Notes: generated by a model from the sequence alone, not told the origin. Counted from the first letter of the stretch, positions 1-11,325 are shown. The stretch is DNA of 32,500 nt from Sphaeroforma arctica JP610 (GCF_001186125.1 NW_014040518.1:69986-102485), one strand, 5' to 3'. A program made the numbers and translations.

Positions 1-31
<31 letters not shown>

Positions 32-34
32 ATA

Positions 35-91
<57 letters not shown>

Positions 92-113
92 TTATATATA
101 TATAAATATATTG
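1..113. repeat. (TA)n microsatellite at the left edge
   Basis: The first hundred or so bases are almost uninterrupted TA dinucleotides, with a few AAT interruptions. The tract lies in what appears to be an intron of the gene whose last exon begins at 252. It is cut by the window edge. Confidence 0.95.
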
Positions 114-251
114 ATTTTTAATCTGAATCGCGTTGCATCTAAATGTCTGCCTGCGTGCTGTGACCATGTAGTGTCATCCCACACGCGTGTATCATAAACA
201 TTGAATTCTTGAGTCTCACCCGGCATCCCACACCCTCTTACTTTGACGCAG

Positions 252-684
252 TTCATCTTCTCCACCGCCAATCCCCGTTGCGAAGTCGTTCAATGACAGC
301 CGATGGCATCGCTCCATGCTGTTCTTGCGCGCTGCCAAACGCGAAGAGCACAGACTGGCCAAGATAGCGGTCAACAAGAACGGCAGCAGCAGATGGGACG
401 CTAAAGGGCATATGAAGGAAGACGCCAAGAAGCACACCGTGTTCGTTCGGTCGCATGACGAGCTGTTTGCGCTGCGGCGGCAGGACTCGAAACTGATGGA
501 TAGACTACCCAGTTGGGATGAAACACCACCGGACACCGGGGCACAGGACGACTCACAGATGCTCAGGCAAGGCCACGAAACCACCGCCCAACTGGCAGGT
601 GACTATGACTTTGATTTCCTACCCCCGATACCTGCAGCCGTTTCTGCCAAAGAGAAAGCGACGCAAAAAAAGTCGATTTCGTAA
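252..684 (+). CDS. Last exon of an unrecognised gene (5' part outside window)
   Basis: I do not recognise the family. A 3' splice site is visible as a pyrimidine-rich stretch ending CGCAG at 247-251; an in-frame TGA at 244-246 lies just before it, so the frame opens only through splicing. The exon begins with one base completing a split codon and reads about 144 residues to a TAA at 682-684. The protein is hydrophilic: a proline/serine start, a basic central part containing RAAKREEHRLAKIAVNK and SRWDAKGHMKEDAKKH, an acidic/aromatic patch DYDFDFLPPIP, and a lysine-rich tail. No membrane segment is seen. An internal Met at 316 could be mistaken for the start, but the open frame and acceptor argue for a terminal exon. 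A polyadenylation signal follows 87 bases after the stop, supporting a real 3' end. Codon choice is GC-richer than the surrounding DNA, as in the other genes here. Confidence 0.6.
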
Positions 685-771
685 CGGCAACAGTGTGCAT
701 GTTTGAGAAACAACATCCCAATCCAACATTAGTAATAGCATCCATGGTGCAATGTCTGCCCATAATGACCA

Positions 772-777
772 AATAAA
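772..777 (+). terminator. Polyadenylation signal AATAAA
   Basis: An exact AATAAA lies 87 bases past the stop codon of the exon at 252-684, at a spacing usual for a short 3' UTR. Confidence 0.5.
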
Positions 778-1573
778 ATCAAGTAACCCACCCGGTAACA
801 TCCACAGCAAAAACTGTATCCGATCCCTGGCTATCACACACTGCCTGACACCTTGGCCCCACTTAAACACCCCATACGCATACCCTGGCTATCAGGCTAT
901 CGAACGCTCTGTGATTATATCTCGTTGCAACCGTTAGAGCATCATTCGCTATGTTCTTTCGATAGCCCGCTCTATCAAGCAGACTTGTGCGGATACAGAT
1001 ACCCGTTATTTATAATAGGCATTTATATATACCTCTGATAAGGACAGGGTATGATCGACCATAAAGTGAGCAAGCCCTTTCTTGCGTTCTACTGGCTTCA
1101 AATTCGGACCATTGAAGTGTGTGCGTGGCTATTCTATTCCGAACCTTTGGGAATTGGCATTTTTGCAGCTTTGCAGGGTTTTAGGGTTCTTAGTAGTTTG
1201 TCCTATGTTATGCTATACCAGCAGTCATTTGATCTGCGTCTGTACGTATGAATGACAGCATTAAAGAATGCTTGTATTACAAGTCACTTGATATCATGAT
1301 ATTACCATTGCACAAAAGGAAATGGCATACTTGTCATCCACGACAATCGACCGTTTTTTAATGGTATGTTATAATAAACACACCCACAAGGTTCAAATAG
1401 CACAGGTGTGTACCATCTGGACACATAGGCGCCTGTTCGTCTCCAGCAGTGTAGGGCAAGTAATATCGATATACAGTGGGCACAGTACTCGGAGACCGTG
1501 AAAACGCAATGGCTTGACTTTTGAGATGGAGTAGAAGCGGATTAACTTACATGTTCTCATGCTGTACAGAACC
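778..1573. other. Intergenic space between two convergent 3' ends
   Basis: Short open frames occur on both strands (for example 1051-1251 plus and 1393-1656 minus) but none shows a recognisable domain, splice sites with agreeing phase, or coding-like composition. I see no RNA gene. The stretch is best read as 3' flanking DNA of the genes on either side. Confidence 0.55.
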
Positions 1574-1579
1574 TTTATT
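1574..1579 (-). terminator. Polyadenylation signal of the ATP synthase gamma gene
   Basis: TTTATT on the plus strand reads AATAAA on the minus strand, about 180 bases beyond the gamma-subunit stop codon at 1760-1762. It is the first exact signal I noticed downstream, so it is a candidate rather than a proven site. Confidence 0.4.
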
Positions 1580-1759
1580 CTCAAACGTAGGCTATTGGGC
1601 CCCGTGGGCACGTTGACTAAATCGTACCACATACTCGTCAAGGTATACTGATCCATGAATGGTGCCCAAGGATTCGCAACCCATAACTAGGTCACCCCAA
1701 CAGATGCACACAAGCTCAGCACTCGAGTCATGCATGCACATACATATGCCACCGACGTC

Positions 1760-4700
1760 TTAAACAGCGGCAGCTCCGGAGATAATCTCGATAAGCTCGT
1801 TGGTGATAACGGCTTGTCGGGTACGATTGTATCGCAGAGTAAGCTTCTCAATCATATCTCCGGCGTTGGAGGTAGCGTTCTCCATAGCCTGCATACGAGC
1901 ACTCTGCTCAGCGGCCTGGGCGATCAGCATTGATCCGTAGAGTGTGGAGGCTAGCGTGAACTCACCGTACGACTCTAGGGTGCCCTCGTCAACCTCGTAC
2001 TTGGAGGCAATGCTCTCTGTTGGGGTGCGTGTGTGATGGATAAGCATTGGACCAGAATGATACGTATGCTATGGGGTGGGTTGCTGGGCGTGTGTGTTTG
2101 AGAGGGTCTGCAACTATAGCACACAGGGGTACTGGCTGGCGATGGAACAGACACTCGACGACCAAATGGGACAATGATGAGATTGGGTTGAGTAATGCTC
2201 GCGCACTGATATCTACTATTTCGTTAGGGTTGACGCAGAGCAATTGATAGGCTATAGACTGTAGCTATGCACAAGACTGCGCATATAACGCGAGTCGTGA
2301 GGGTTTAAGGGGTTATATGCATACGTTGGCAGCAGAAATAGACAGACTTCTGATCTACACCCAACACGAGCTAAATGATGACCTTAAACTGCGTACACAA
2401 TACACTTCCAAGTGCAGTAGTGGATAATATCAAACACCACTGTCTCACGGTAGTATGCACAGCGTCTAACAACTCCAACCACTTACCCATTTCGCTTAAG
2501 CTGCTGGGGTTAAAGATGGTCAGGGAGGTGGGCTCGTAGGCGATGGCCGAGAGGAACTCGTTGTAGTACACCTGTCCCTTGTTCCACTCGACACCACTGC
2601 TCAGCACATAGTCAGCCAGGGCAGCCGCCTCCACAAAGACGGGGGGCTGTGCAAGGGGTTGAAGGATGTGTGTGAGTATATGAATATATGTCATAAGCAT
2701 ATGGACTACAGGAACGAAGGGGGGCTGTAAGAGTGGCTAACCCATATATATATACATTAATATCTCGTACATACGTGGGATGATGGCATAAAACATAGGA
2801 ATATAAAGTTGTATTGATAGGAGACACAGAATACCGGAAAATCAAACTCCGTGGTGCTAAGGAAGAGCTAACTCCAAAAATCGAAATGTCAAGATTCATC
2901 CGAATACCCAAATAATTGCACACCAATGCCGCCTGGCGGATCTTGAGAGGTGGCCAACAGACTAATAATAGAATATAAAACACAAGCACACACAGCCGCA
3001 ATAGCCGTGCGCACAGAAATCAAAATACACATAAAACTCTCATGTGTGCGACTGTGGATGGCTACGAATCACAGAGGTGCGCCCATGTATAGGGACATAC
3101 AGTGTAGCGTATAAGCGTACGGTAAAGACACTGATAACATACCCTCTTGCCGATCTCGGCGAAATGTGCTTGGATGTTCTTGGGGTAGATACGTTGCAGC
3201 TGCATGCGCACCTTGTCACCCCAGATAAACACCTTGGCCTCGGAATCCTTGCTCAGAACGGGCTTGACAGCCTTGGTAATGGCCGAGTGGATACCACCAC
3301 ACAAACCACGATCTAATATAGACGTATGATGCAAGAGCCAGAAGGGGTGTCTCCATGAGTACTCGGGAGCATATCACCAGGATATATCTGCCATCACTAG
3401 AAAGTACCTAAACACCACCCACCGTAAACCGACCTACTTACAAGCGTGTATGTGGGCACGGGTGGTTACCCATGTTCAATAGCACCAGATTGCACACATG
3501 TGTCAAATAGGACTCACTGCACATATGTGTGACCTCGCTAACCAAGGGCGTGGGTGCAGCTATGGATATCTATATGGGACTACGCGTATCTATCTCACAA
3601 TAATTGTCCTTGCAGACACAGCCGAACGCAACCTTGTATATAAAGTGACTTTGCACTTGAGTATCGCTTCAGAAACCAAAGATCTATTTTATGCTAGTGC
3701 ATACAATTGCAGCACTTCTTCCATCAATCTCCAACATATGGTTGAAAAATATTGTAACACGATACACACGCATATATATACATGCACATATATATGGGCT
3801 TACCGGATGACAGGCAGATAATTACACGGCCCTGGTAGTCGTCCTCAACAGTGATCTCAGCAGCCTTGGACAAACCTAAACAATAAGAAGTACGTGTTCG
3901 TGGGCGCACAAGCGTGAGAGTGGGTAGCAAGTGGAAATGGATAGCTTTGCATCCGCGCACAAAGGTATGTATTCGTTTGCAACACACAGGACACAAACTG
4001 GTCGTAATACGTTTACCGGTGATTAAGAATGTAGACGTATAGATACATCACTCATACATATCTCCATACAGACACAGTCCATTGTATTTGCACCATCCAA
4101 GCACAGATCAACAATAAACATGGACGCCTGCGAACATGCCATCGACTGATATGTTACATTCGTATTCACAACTAATACTTGTTCACCACTTGCGGCAGAT
4201 CATATGCAATCCAGAATGCAACCACAACGCAACACTGAGTCTTGCAGAACCAAATACATGGCAATTGCCCAGTCACCACCACTCAACGAATGACACTCCA
4301 TAAATGCCCCCCACACGCACCCTGCATTTAGAACTACACATGGACCACTCGGGTGGAATGCGCCGTGTACATAAAACCAGAGTGCACGCACAGACATGTG
4401 CCTTTACTCAAAGCCCACAGCATGCATCACTATACGCGTACAGGAACTCAACTATATCCATGTAAAACAATACTCCAGGCCTTACCACAGATGACCTGCC
4501 AGTACATACGTTAGATATGCCTGATTTGATACGAATAGTCATATACCGTGAATTAGACAGGATGGTGCATGCTTGACTGGTCATCCAGAATATATATATA
4601 TATATATACAAATACACATATGTATGACTAGACCTACCAGCCGCTCCACGGGCGAAGGGCATGCCAGCCTTCATTTGTCGCTCAGCGCGCGAGAACTTTG

Positions 4701-7148
4701 CGGCGGACACCATTTTCATGGACTTGGTGATCTTCTGAATGTTGGTCACCGACACCAAACGCGTCTTAACTGTTTACCAGCAAACACACCAAAGCATAAG
4801 TGTATGGTGAGGTAATCGTATGGAAATCAGCGTACGAGATATGGGGGTATAGGCCAGAGGATGATCGGTCAAGGGTATGAGTGGTGGTTGAATTAACGAG
4901 AAAGAAGGATTAATCCAAGCATAAGCCTGCTTAATTATACGTGTATGACACCGTATTTGAAATCAGGACAAGGAGATGCATTGAGCGAAGGGATCAGCAA
5001 TGTAGCAGTAATCGGATGAGGTACAAACTATAGAGAATTCTCGTGGTAATAGATACCATACAGACGCACGAGTACATTAGCGTTAGACAAACGCGCAAGT
5101 ACAGACAACCTTTGGGTTAAAATCATACTTTTGTTCTAATCATCCCAACTATACCACAGAGTGAGCCCTCGCGACAGAAGCAGATACGCACTATACATGG
5201 TCAGTCTCACGCACACGAGACAAACAGAATCCCCTATCATCAAGGATCACGTATGCGTGTACCTGTCAATCCTCACATCAAGAAGCACATCTGCGGTACT
5301 TGTCAACCTGACCTCACATCAAAAAGCACATATGCGCGTACTTGTCAATCTGACATCACATCAAGGAACGCATAAGCGTGTACTTGTCAATCGGTGAGAA
5401 AAAAAAGATCGGATAACTACTGGCGCACATGCATTCAGCCCGTTACATATGGGGCACTCTAAACATGTATGAACTAGTACTAGAGGCAACGCCGCCTTGA
5501 GCTTAGTGTAGTATATTTCGTTGGATTGAGTGTGTATCAATAACTTACTCTCTTTCAGGGTGGCCATATTGCGGCTCTGCTGAGCTCCCAGAAATCTGTG
5601 ATGGGTGCAGGCAAACGGTTGGTTAGACAAGTAAAATAGTATACAAAAAATTAAGGCACTGACACGTAAGATTAAGACACTCACACACGACAAGAAACGA
5701 TAAGGCACTGACACGAAAGATATGAAATGACATGGCACACACACGAACGATACAAAATGATAAGGCACTGACATTAAAGGTATGAAAGGTTAAGGCACTG
5801 ACACGAAAGATATGAAATGACATGGCACTGACATTAAAGATACAACAGGTTAAGTCACACACACGAAAGATACAAAAGGTTAAGACACTCACTCAAGATA
5901 TGAAATGGTGAGGCACTGACACGAAAGATATGAAATGATAAGGCACTGACACGGCTTATGGATCATTGAACCACACACATGCACATGCAACACCAGAGGG
6001 TGTACAACCGTGAGAATAAGGAGGAAGAAGGGATGCGAACCTAGAACTACAAATAGAAAATACTATGTAACTGAAAAGGTGGTATTTGGCCCATTAATGT
6101 TGTCAGCTATTCTGCGTATATGCATTGGGAAATGGTAGCTGAGCTATAATCTATATTGAATTCTCGATCCCAGAAAGCGATGTGCTACACCAACTGAAAA
6201 ACATGGCCACATGAAAACCAACTCTTTCACGTTTTCACGCACTCGCACATATGTACACAGGTTGGCTTAATAATGCCTGATCATGCGCACGCTGATGTAT
6301 AAGAATACATACCACCATTGGATATATCAAGACATTCATGAATACATCGCTGATTCTCATTGTACATATCGATACTATCACACAAAATGCATATCTAATA
6401 CAATTCCTACGTACATGAATATATATATATATATATACATACTCATGTTTGAGTATATGCGATTAAACATAAATACACACTAACAAGCTTGTGAAATTAT
6501 CACACAGTATGTATAAAAATATCCTATATACACATACATATATATACATGTAACGTTTTATGTATATATACATAATTAGCAGTTCGAACATGGATATACA
6601 AGCATACACGCGTAAATGAATATATGAGATGAATCAGTTTTTAATGTCCAGGTACAGTACAGTACATACACACCTACATACATACATTCATATATATATA
6701 TATGTGCCATAAATACAAATATGTATGTGTGTGTATTATATACATCTATATATATTTATGTATACACGTGTGTGTGCATGTGTTGCACACACATACAAAT
6801 TTATATGTACATAAATCTTTGAATGTATGAACTTTCAAATCATCCATACAGGTCTTATGTAGATTGTAGTCAAGATTGGTACATCAACGTGTACATCTAT
6901 TAATAAATTGACGGCCTAATACTTCCAAGAAGAACGCATCCAGGTTGCTTTTACATGTGTGCATATTTCATTTTTTGCTCAACGAAACACAGAAGTGAGC
7001 TTCGCTGCTGATGTTCAGTTGCACAAGTCTCGATGGATCACTAGCTCAAAATAACCAGCAACCAACGAATCAAAGTGCCTATACGGCATGCCTATATATA
7101 TGTCTACACGCTCGTATACATACATACCTATACACACACACACACACA

Positions 7149-7201
<53 letters not shown>

Positions 7202-7411
7202 AGTGGTGGTGGTTGTGTGGTGGGTGTAGTAGTAATAATATACTGATATAATAATACACTAATATACTAATATACTAATATATATATATATATGTGTGAG
7301 TACACATTTGACAATTGACGAACACTAATCAGACTAAAGAGTACCCACTCACCTGGGAGCTTGCATAGCAGCGCGGGGTAGCGCAGACACGCCGGTGATA
7401 GACATTGCCAT
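1760..7411 (-). CDS. ATP5F1C: Mitochondrial ATP synthase F1 subunit gamma
   Basis: Central-stalk (rotor) subunit of mitochondrial F1Fo ATP synthase. Exons, in coding order: 7411-7353, 5595-5549, 4769-4638, 3875-3804, 3312-3143, 2646-2487, 2016-1760. All introns are GT-AG and every junction keeps phase, giving 897 bp and 298 aa, normal for the family. The protein starts [20 protein letters not shown], an amphipathic, acid-free mitochondrial presequence. The mature start is probably after RNM, at ATLKEI. Family signatures are [20 protein letters not shown] in the N-terminal helix (about residues 45-65), [14 protein letters not shown] near residue 110, and the C-terminal helix block [20 protein letters not shown] through [20 protein letters not shown]. 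The N- and C-terminal helices form the coiled coil that turns inside the alpha3beta3 ring. Its head-to-head neighbour encodes epsilon, a direct partner. Intron 1 is 1757 bp and repeat-rich. Exon 3 reads through the conserved ITK motif without odd residues, so the gene looks intact. Confidence 0.95.
4590..4610. repeat. (TA)n microsatellite in gamma intron 3
   Basis: A short pure TA run lies 28 bases from the 5' splice site of exon 3 (donor at 4632-4637), inside the intron. Confidence 0.85.
5243..5397. repeat. Tandem repeat, about 41-bp unit, in gamma intron 2
   Basis: Roughly three and a half imperfect copies of a unit containing CGTACTTGTCAATCTGACAT followed by CACATCA. The core GTACTTGTCAA recurs with few changes. 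It lies in the intron between exons 2 and 3 of the gamma-subunit gene. Copies differ by scattered substitutions and small length changes, so this is an old array. Confidence 0.8.
5652..5954. repeat. 30-bp minisatellite, about ten copies, in gamma intron 1
   Basis: The unit begins TAAGGCACTGACACGAAAGA and ends TATGAAATGA, 30 bp in total, repeated about ten times with variants (GACATT for GACACG, CATGG for TAAGG). It begins 57 bp from the acceptor of exon 2. Because 30 is divisible by three, one minus-strand frame stays open over most copies and spells a periodic peptide; nothing suggests this is translated. Confidence 0.9.
6418..6830. repeat. AT-rich and (TA)n/(CATA)n tracts in gamma intron 1
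   Basis: Interspersed short TA, CATA and TGTG runs with no coding signal. They form the middle of the 1757-bp first intron. Confidence 0.7.
7130..7294. repeat. (CA)n-(TA)n-(TG)n compound microsatellite
   Basis: A CA run, then about 40 bases of TA, then a TG run, followed by a GGTGGTGGTTG patch and further TA. The CA and TG arms are complementary, so the whole tract can fold into one long hairpin. It ends about 60 bases from the first 5' splice site of the gamma gene, inside intron 1. Confidence 0.9.
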
Positions 7412-9431
7412 TATAACTAAGTATAGGTAGGTGTTCGTGAAAGTGGGGGGGGATGTGCGTGTCTCTAAGCGTGTATGCAAGCTGAGAGGTTATTGTAGTA
7501 AACTCTGTTGTCAGTGGAAATGGCCCTGTTTCCGTTAACCAAATTTGTGCTGTTCAAACTTCAAAGTCGGGTGTATTGAAAAGTTTAGTCCAAAATTATA
7601 CTCTGTGTGAGATGGTCTACACACTGAGAATCCAAAAAGGTATCCCCTAAAAAACCAAGTCTAAGAAAAACCTTTAACCAACTATTGGTACAAATTTGCC
7701 AAAGTACTGCTGGAACTGTAATTCGCCCAACACGCTTCAAATTTACCAAATGCAGACCGAAAATCCCGATACAACTTCGTCGACTTCCCTATTAGTGGTA
7801 GTAGACATTTAACACGGAATTCAAATTATCGACGACTATTTTGGTTTATGAGGTTTTATGAATTTCTGGTAGTGTTCGTTCTTGGTCTCTAAACCCCGAT
7901 ATATACGGATTCTATATCGGCAGTACGTAATGTCCATAAAGACATCGAACAACACTTCAAAACAGGAAGTTTACGTACCAGTACGTGTACCTACAGAAAG
8001 TCAGTACTAAAGGGAAATTCCTAATACAGAGCAGCCGTATTTATTCCTTGTTGGAGGTGTATGGCATTGTTCAGCTCAAGAGCACTGTAACATTATTTAT
8101 ATATTTACACAGCATACTACGAATACCGCAAAGACCAAGCATCACCAACAAGGTACGCGTATCTACAAGAAATTTCGTGTGAGTGTGTTTCTAACAGGGG
8201 AACACGCTCACTGTTTCGCATACGCAAGACTACACTACAGCACATAGAATTTCTGTAAAGGGAGTTATTGCACGCGCGTCGTACTACAGGGCACCAAATT
8301 ACTAACTTGAATCAGCCAGACACGTACGTTTATACATTACGGTTGAAAACTACTGATTCACTTACTTGCTTGCTACAGTATCCTAATCTATTATTTGATT
8401 CTGTTTTGCGAACGGTAGAGTACTGACTTACTTACCTCACACCTAATCTATGTATGTGATAACTACAAACGACAGTACATTGACAGGAGAAGTGTATATT
8501 GCGCTCTTTATCGCATGCATTATTCACAATAAAACGCACACGCAACTAAAATAGATCAGGGATGCAGCCACATGTAAATATGAACAAAGTACACAATGAA
8601 AAACGCATAATGTATATATATATATATAGATATATATATGCATATATAATTATATATTTTTATATGTCTATATACGTGAAGTATACACCGGCATATATAC
8701 GTATTATATATATATATGTATATATATTTCTATGCATATATGTGCACGATTATATTTAAGGATATATATTCTATTGTCTTACATAATCTTATTTCCTATA
8801 CATATATGCATTTATACCGATACGCATATACATGTATATATGTAAATACGTGTACATATATAACATTCCTTATATTTATTTATATATATAAGTATTCTTA
8901 TATATATATATATATCTAGTACTTGAATGCATACATGAGTATATTTATATATAATTAGTTTCAATTGTACATATTTGTGCGTTTTCATATCTATATATAT
9001 ATATATAAACTTTTGTTATTAATGTTTATATATATGGGAGTGTGTACTTGTATCAAGTCATATGTGCGCATGTATATATGAAGTTACACACCATATTAAA
9101 CCACACATTCATGTTAAGAAATAGCCATAATATATACATACAGTATATATTTATTGTTATATTATATATGTGGGTATATATATATATATATTTATGTGTA
9201 CAAATATATATACGTGTACATTTGTTACGCTTAACTACAAAGCAATTTTGTTCTCAAATTTTCTACGCGTCACGACGAGTCACTGTTTGGCTTCGATCTT
9301 TAGGCTATCTATCACTACATGCATTCTATTGTAGGTCGTTCATGCTTAGCGGATTCATTTCTTTGTGTATGCCACATAGCTCATCTGTGCTGCTCTCGTT
9401 GTCTCTTCTCTCTGTAGTTCGCTGCCTCACA
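7412..9431. promoter_or_regulatory. Divergent intergenic region between ATP synthase gamma and epsilon
   Basis: About 2.0 kb separate the start codons of two F1 central-stalk subunits that point away from each other, so both promoters must lie here or in upstream exons. The left half (about 7430-8560) is unique sequence without repeats. The right half (about 8606-9225) is AT-rich simple sequence. Just before the epsilon ATG is a pyrimidine-rich stretch (about 9340-9425) that may be the core promoter or 5' UTR. I could not identify a defined TATA box or factor site. A plus-strand open frame at 9042-9464 covers this area but is a by-product of AT-rich repeats joined to epsilon exon 1. Confidence 0.5.
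8606..9225. repeat. AT-rich microsatellite cluster upstream of epsilon gene
   Basis: Repeated (TA)n, (ATAC)n and TATATATGT-like tracts over about 600 bp with little unique sequence between. No gene is seen. Confidence 0.8.
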
Positions 9432-11289
9432 ATGTCGTCCTGGAGATCTGCTGGAATTTCGTAAGTGGGCCGTGTACAGTAGCGAGTGTATTGCTATCTC
9501 TATGGCTATTGTGCGTTTGAGCTTGCGTTAGTTGGTGTGCGTGGCTATATGCTCTGCACCTGTCAGTCTGCCATTAAGTAAGTTATTGTGTGTCTATGAA
9601 TTGTTTTTGGGCCGTGTACAGTAGCGAGTGTCATGCTATCTCTATAGCTATTGTGCTTCTGAGCGTATGTTAGGTGGTGTGTGTGGCTATATGCTCTGCA
9701 CCTGTGAGTCTGTGCTATAGTAAGATAGTGTCTATGAATTGTTTGTGGGCCGTGGTTTTTCCTAAAAACCCAGGATAGTTGCGGCGCAACCCTTGCGATA
9801 TGTGACTGCTGTTGTAAACATGTGCTTTCCTGTATCCGTGCGCAGCAGGTGAATTGGGCTTACATCAGTAGTGAGTGGGTGTTCGTGGTGATGTGTGTGT
9901 GTGCGTGGGTTATGTTGATTAATACACTCGTGTGAATGGTGCATGCAGTTGTTGCGAGAGTTTATTGCTTTTTTTTGCGCTGTTAGCGTGCAGCTCCTCC
10001 TTCAACGACCTCTGTGCCTTTGGCATTTTGAGTCTATCTCAGCACTCTCTCCCTCGCACACCATTCGCATTCCATCCCACACCTCGGCGTGCCACAATCA
10101 CTCCAGGGTATGCATTCTATTAATAGGTCATTCAAATACTTCTCCATTAACAGGCCATTTAAATTCTTCTCTCCATTAATAGACCATTGACACGCTTTTT
10201 CGTGCTCTAACCTATCCCTCCCACACACGCGTGCCCTCAGATACGTCGGCTACTCAGCCGTAGCCGCGCGGTGTGTGCGTCGCTGTCTGAAGCCCAACGA
10301 CAAGGTGGATGCCGTCAACGCCGCCAAGGACCTCATGAAGATCCGTGCGTACAAGTGGGAGAACGGCAAGGCCCCCGAACAGCCTGGTAGGTGGGCTGTA
10401 GCTGTACTGGTGCTGTGGGGGGCTGATGTGTTAGTACTGTGTGTGTGGTCTTGGGATTGGTGAACACGGGCACTTGAGGGGGGGGGGGCTCGGAACACAC
10501 AGGTTGTGTCCACTGCACGGATTGCGGCTGTTTGGTGTGGTGGCGTTGTTTGCGTCGGATGATTCATGTGGTTGTCTGTATACGTGTGCGCGTAGAGTGT
10601 CAGGCATGCGCGTAGAGTGTACAGCTTTGCGTCAGATGAATGTGATAGAGCGCCTGTTCATTCGACTACATCTCCACTTTCTCTGTGACTACAATCGTTC
10701 TGTTCACTTGGGAGTTTTGAGTGGACGGGGTTGTGCGTGCGGTTTGGTATCTGTAGCTTCGAGTGCGTGGGAGTGTTATTGTATCGGTTTTTTTCGTTAC
10801 GTAGTGATTTCACCTATACGCAAATATGCTGCTAAGTCAAATTAACTGATGTGTCTCTTTTAAATATGCTGCCATTTCCTTCTTTTTCTTGTGCTGCTAA
10901 GTCCCTTTTAAATTTACTTTTGTAGTGTATTTTAAGTTATTTTCAATTGTACTGTTATGTTTTTCTAAATGTACTGTTATGTCCCTTTTACATGCACTAC
11001 TACGTCCTTTATATTTTACAGTTATGCCTTTTCTGAATGTACTGCTATGTCCCGTTTAAATGTACTGTTATGTCTCTTACATTGTACTGTTGTGACCTTT
11101 TCAAATGCACTGCTATATCCCATTCAATCATGTATCGCTCTCTTTGTTCCATGGCCCCATGTGCATGTCATCAATATTTACGAGTTCCGTTACCACCGGA
11201 CACTTAGCCGCACCATCGTTTCCTCATTGTTTGTCTCCTTCTTCCTTGTGTTTTCCACAGAGCTTCTCACACGTGGAAATCTAGCCTAA
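9432..11289 (+). CDS. ATP5F1E: Mitochondrial ATP synthase F1 subunit epsilon
   Basis: Small subunit that caps the foot of gamma in the F1 central stalk of mitochondrial ATP synthase (equivalent to mammalian epsilon, not bacterial epsilon). Exons are 9432-9460, 10241-10386 and 11261-11289. All junctions are GT-AG and agree in phase, giving 204 bp and 67 aa. The start MSSWRSAGISYVGYSAVAAR matches the family pattern WRxAGxSYxxYSxxxA, followed by CVRRCLKP where animals have AVRDALK. No cleavable presequence is expected, as in other members. The protein is longer than the 51-aa human form, nearer plant and fungal sizes. Its tail KWENGKAPEQP plus the last ten residues from exon 3 is lineage-specific as far as I can tell. 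Two of the three coding exons are only 29 bp. The third exon rests on a good acceptor (TTTTCCACAG), phase and a nearby AATAAA, so it is slightly less sure than the first two. Confidence 0.88.
9467..9755. repeat. 142-bp tandem duplication in epsilon intron 1
   Basis: Two copies of a block starting GGGCCGTGTACAGTAGCGAG lie at 9467 and 9609, with the opening nine bases repeated a third time at 9747. The copies differ by about a dozen substitutions and small gaps. The block starts six bases after the exon 1 donor site, but the second copy is not preceded by a GTAAGT, so the splice site itself was not duplicated. Confidence 0.9.
10845..11125. repeat. Degenerate repeat, about 23-bp unit, in epsilon intron 2
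   Basis: A loose tandem array based on TGTACTGTTATGTCCCTTTT, with ten or so variants (ACTGCTATGTCCCGTTTAAA, ACTGTTGTGACCTTTTCAAA and others). Divergence between units is high. It lies upstream of the exon 3 acceptor and adds pyrimidine-rich sequence to the intron. Confidence 0.75.
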
Positions 11290-11325
11290 GCGCATGTGCC
11301 ACAATTAAGGCCACTCTCGGCTGAC

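Noticed and set aside
1393-1656. 87-codon minus-strand open frame downstream of the gamma gene
   Set aside because: No domain, and its length is within chance expectation. It lies in the presumed 3' UTR or flank.
5361-5892. Overlapping minus-strand open frames of 89 and 137 codons
   Set aside because: They are translations of the intronic 30-bp minisatellite and flanks; the gamma-gene exon 2 is embedded in one of them in a different context.
5652-5954. Regular 30-bp repeats resembling a CRISPR array
   Set aside because: Units are directly tandem with no unique spacers, diverged from each other, and lie in a eukaryotic intron.
9042-9464. 140-codon plus-strand open frame
   Set aside because: AT-rich microsatellite sequence that happens to run in frame into epsilon exon 1; the real start is the ATG at 9432, matching the family N-terminus.
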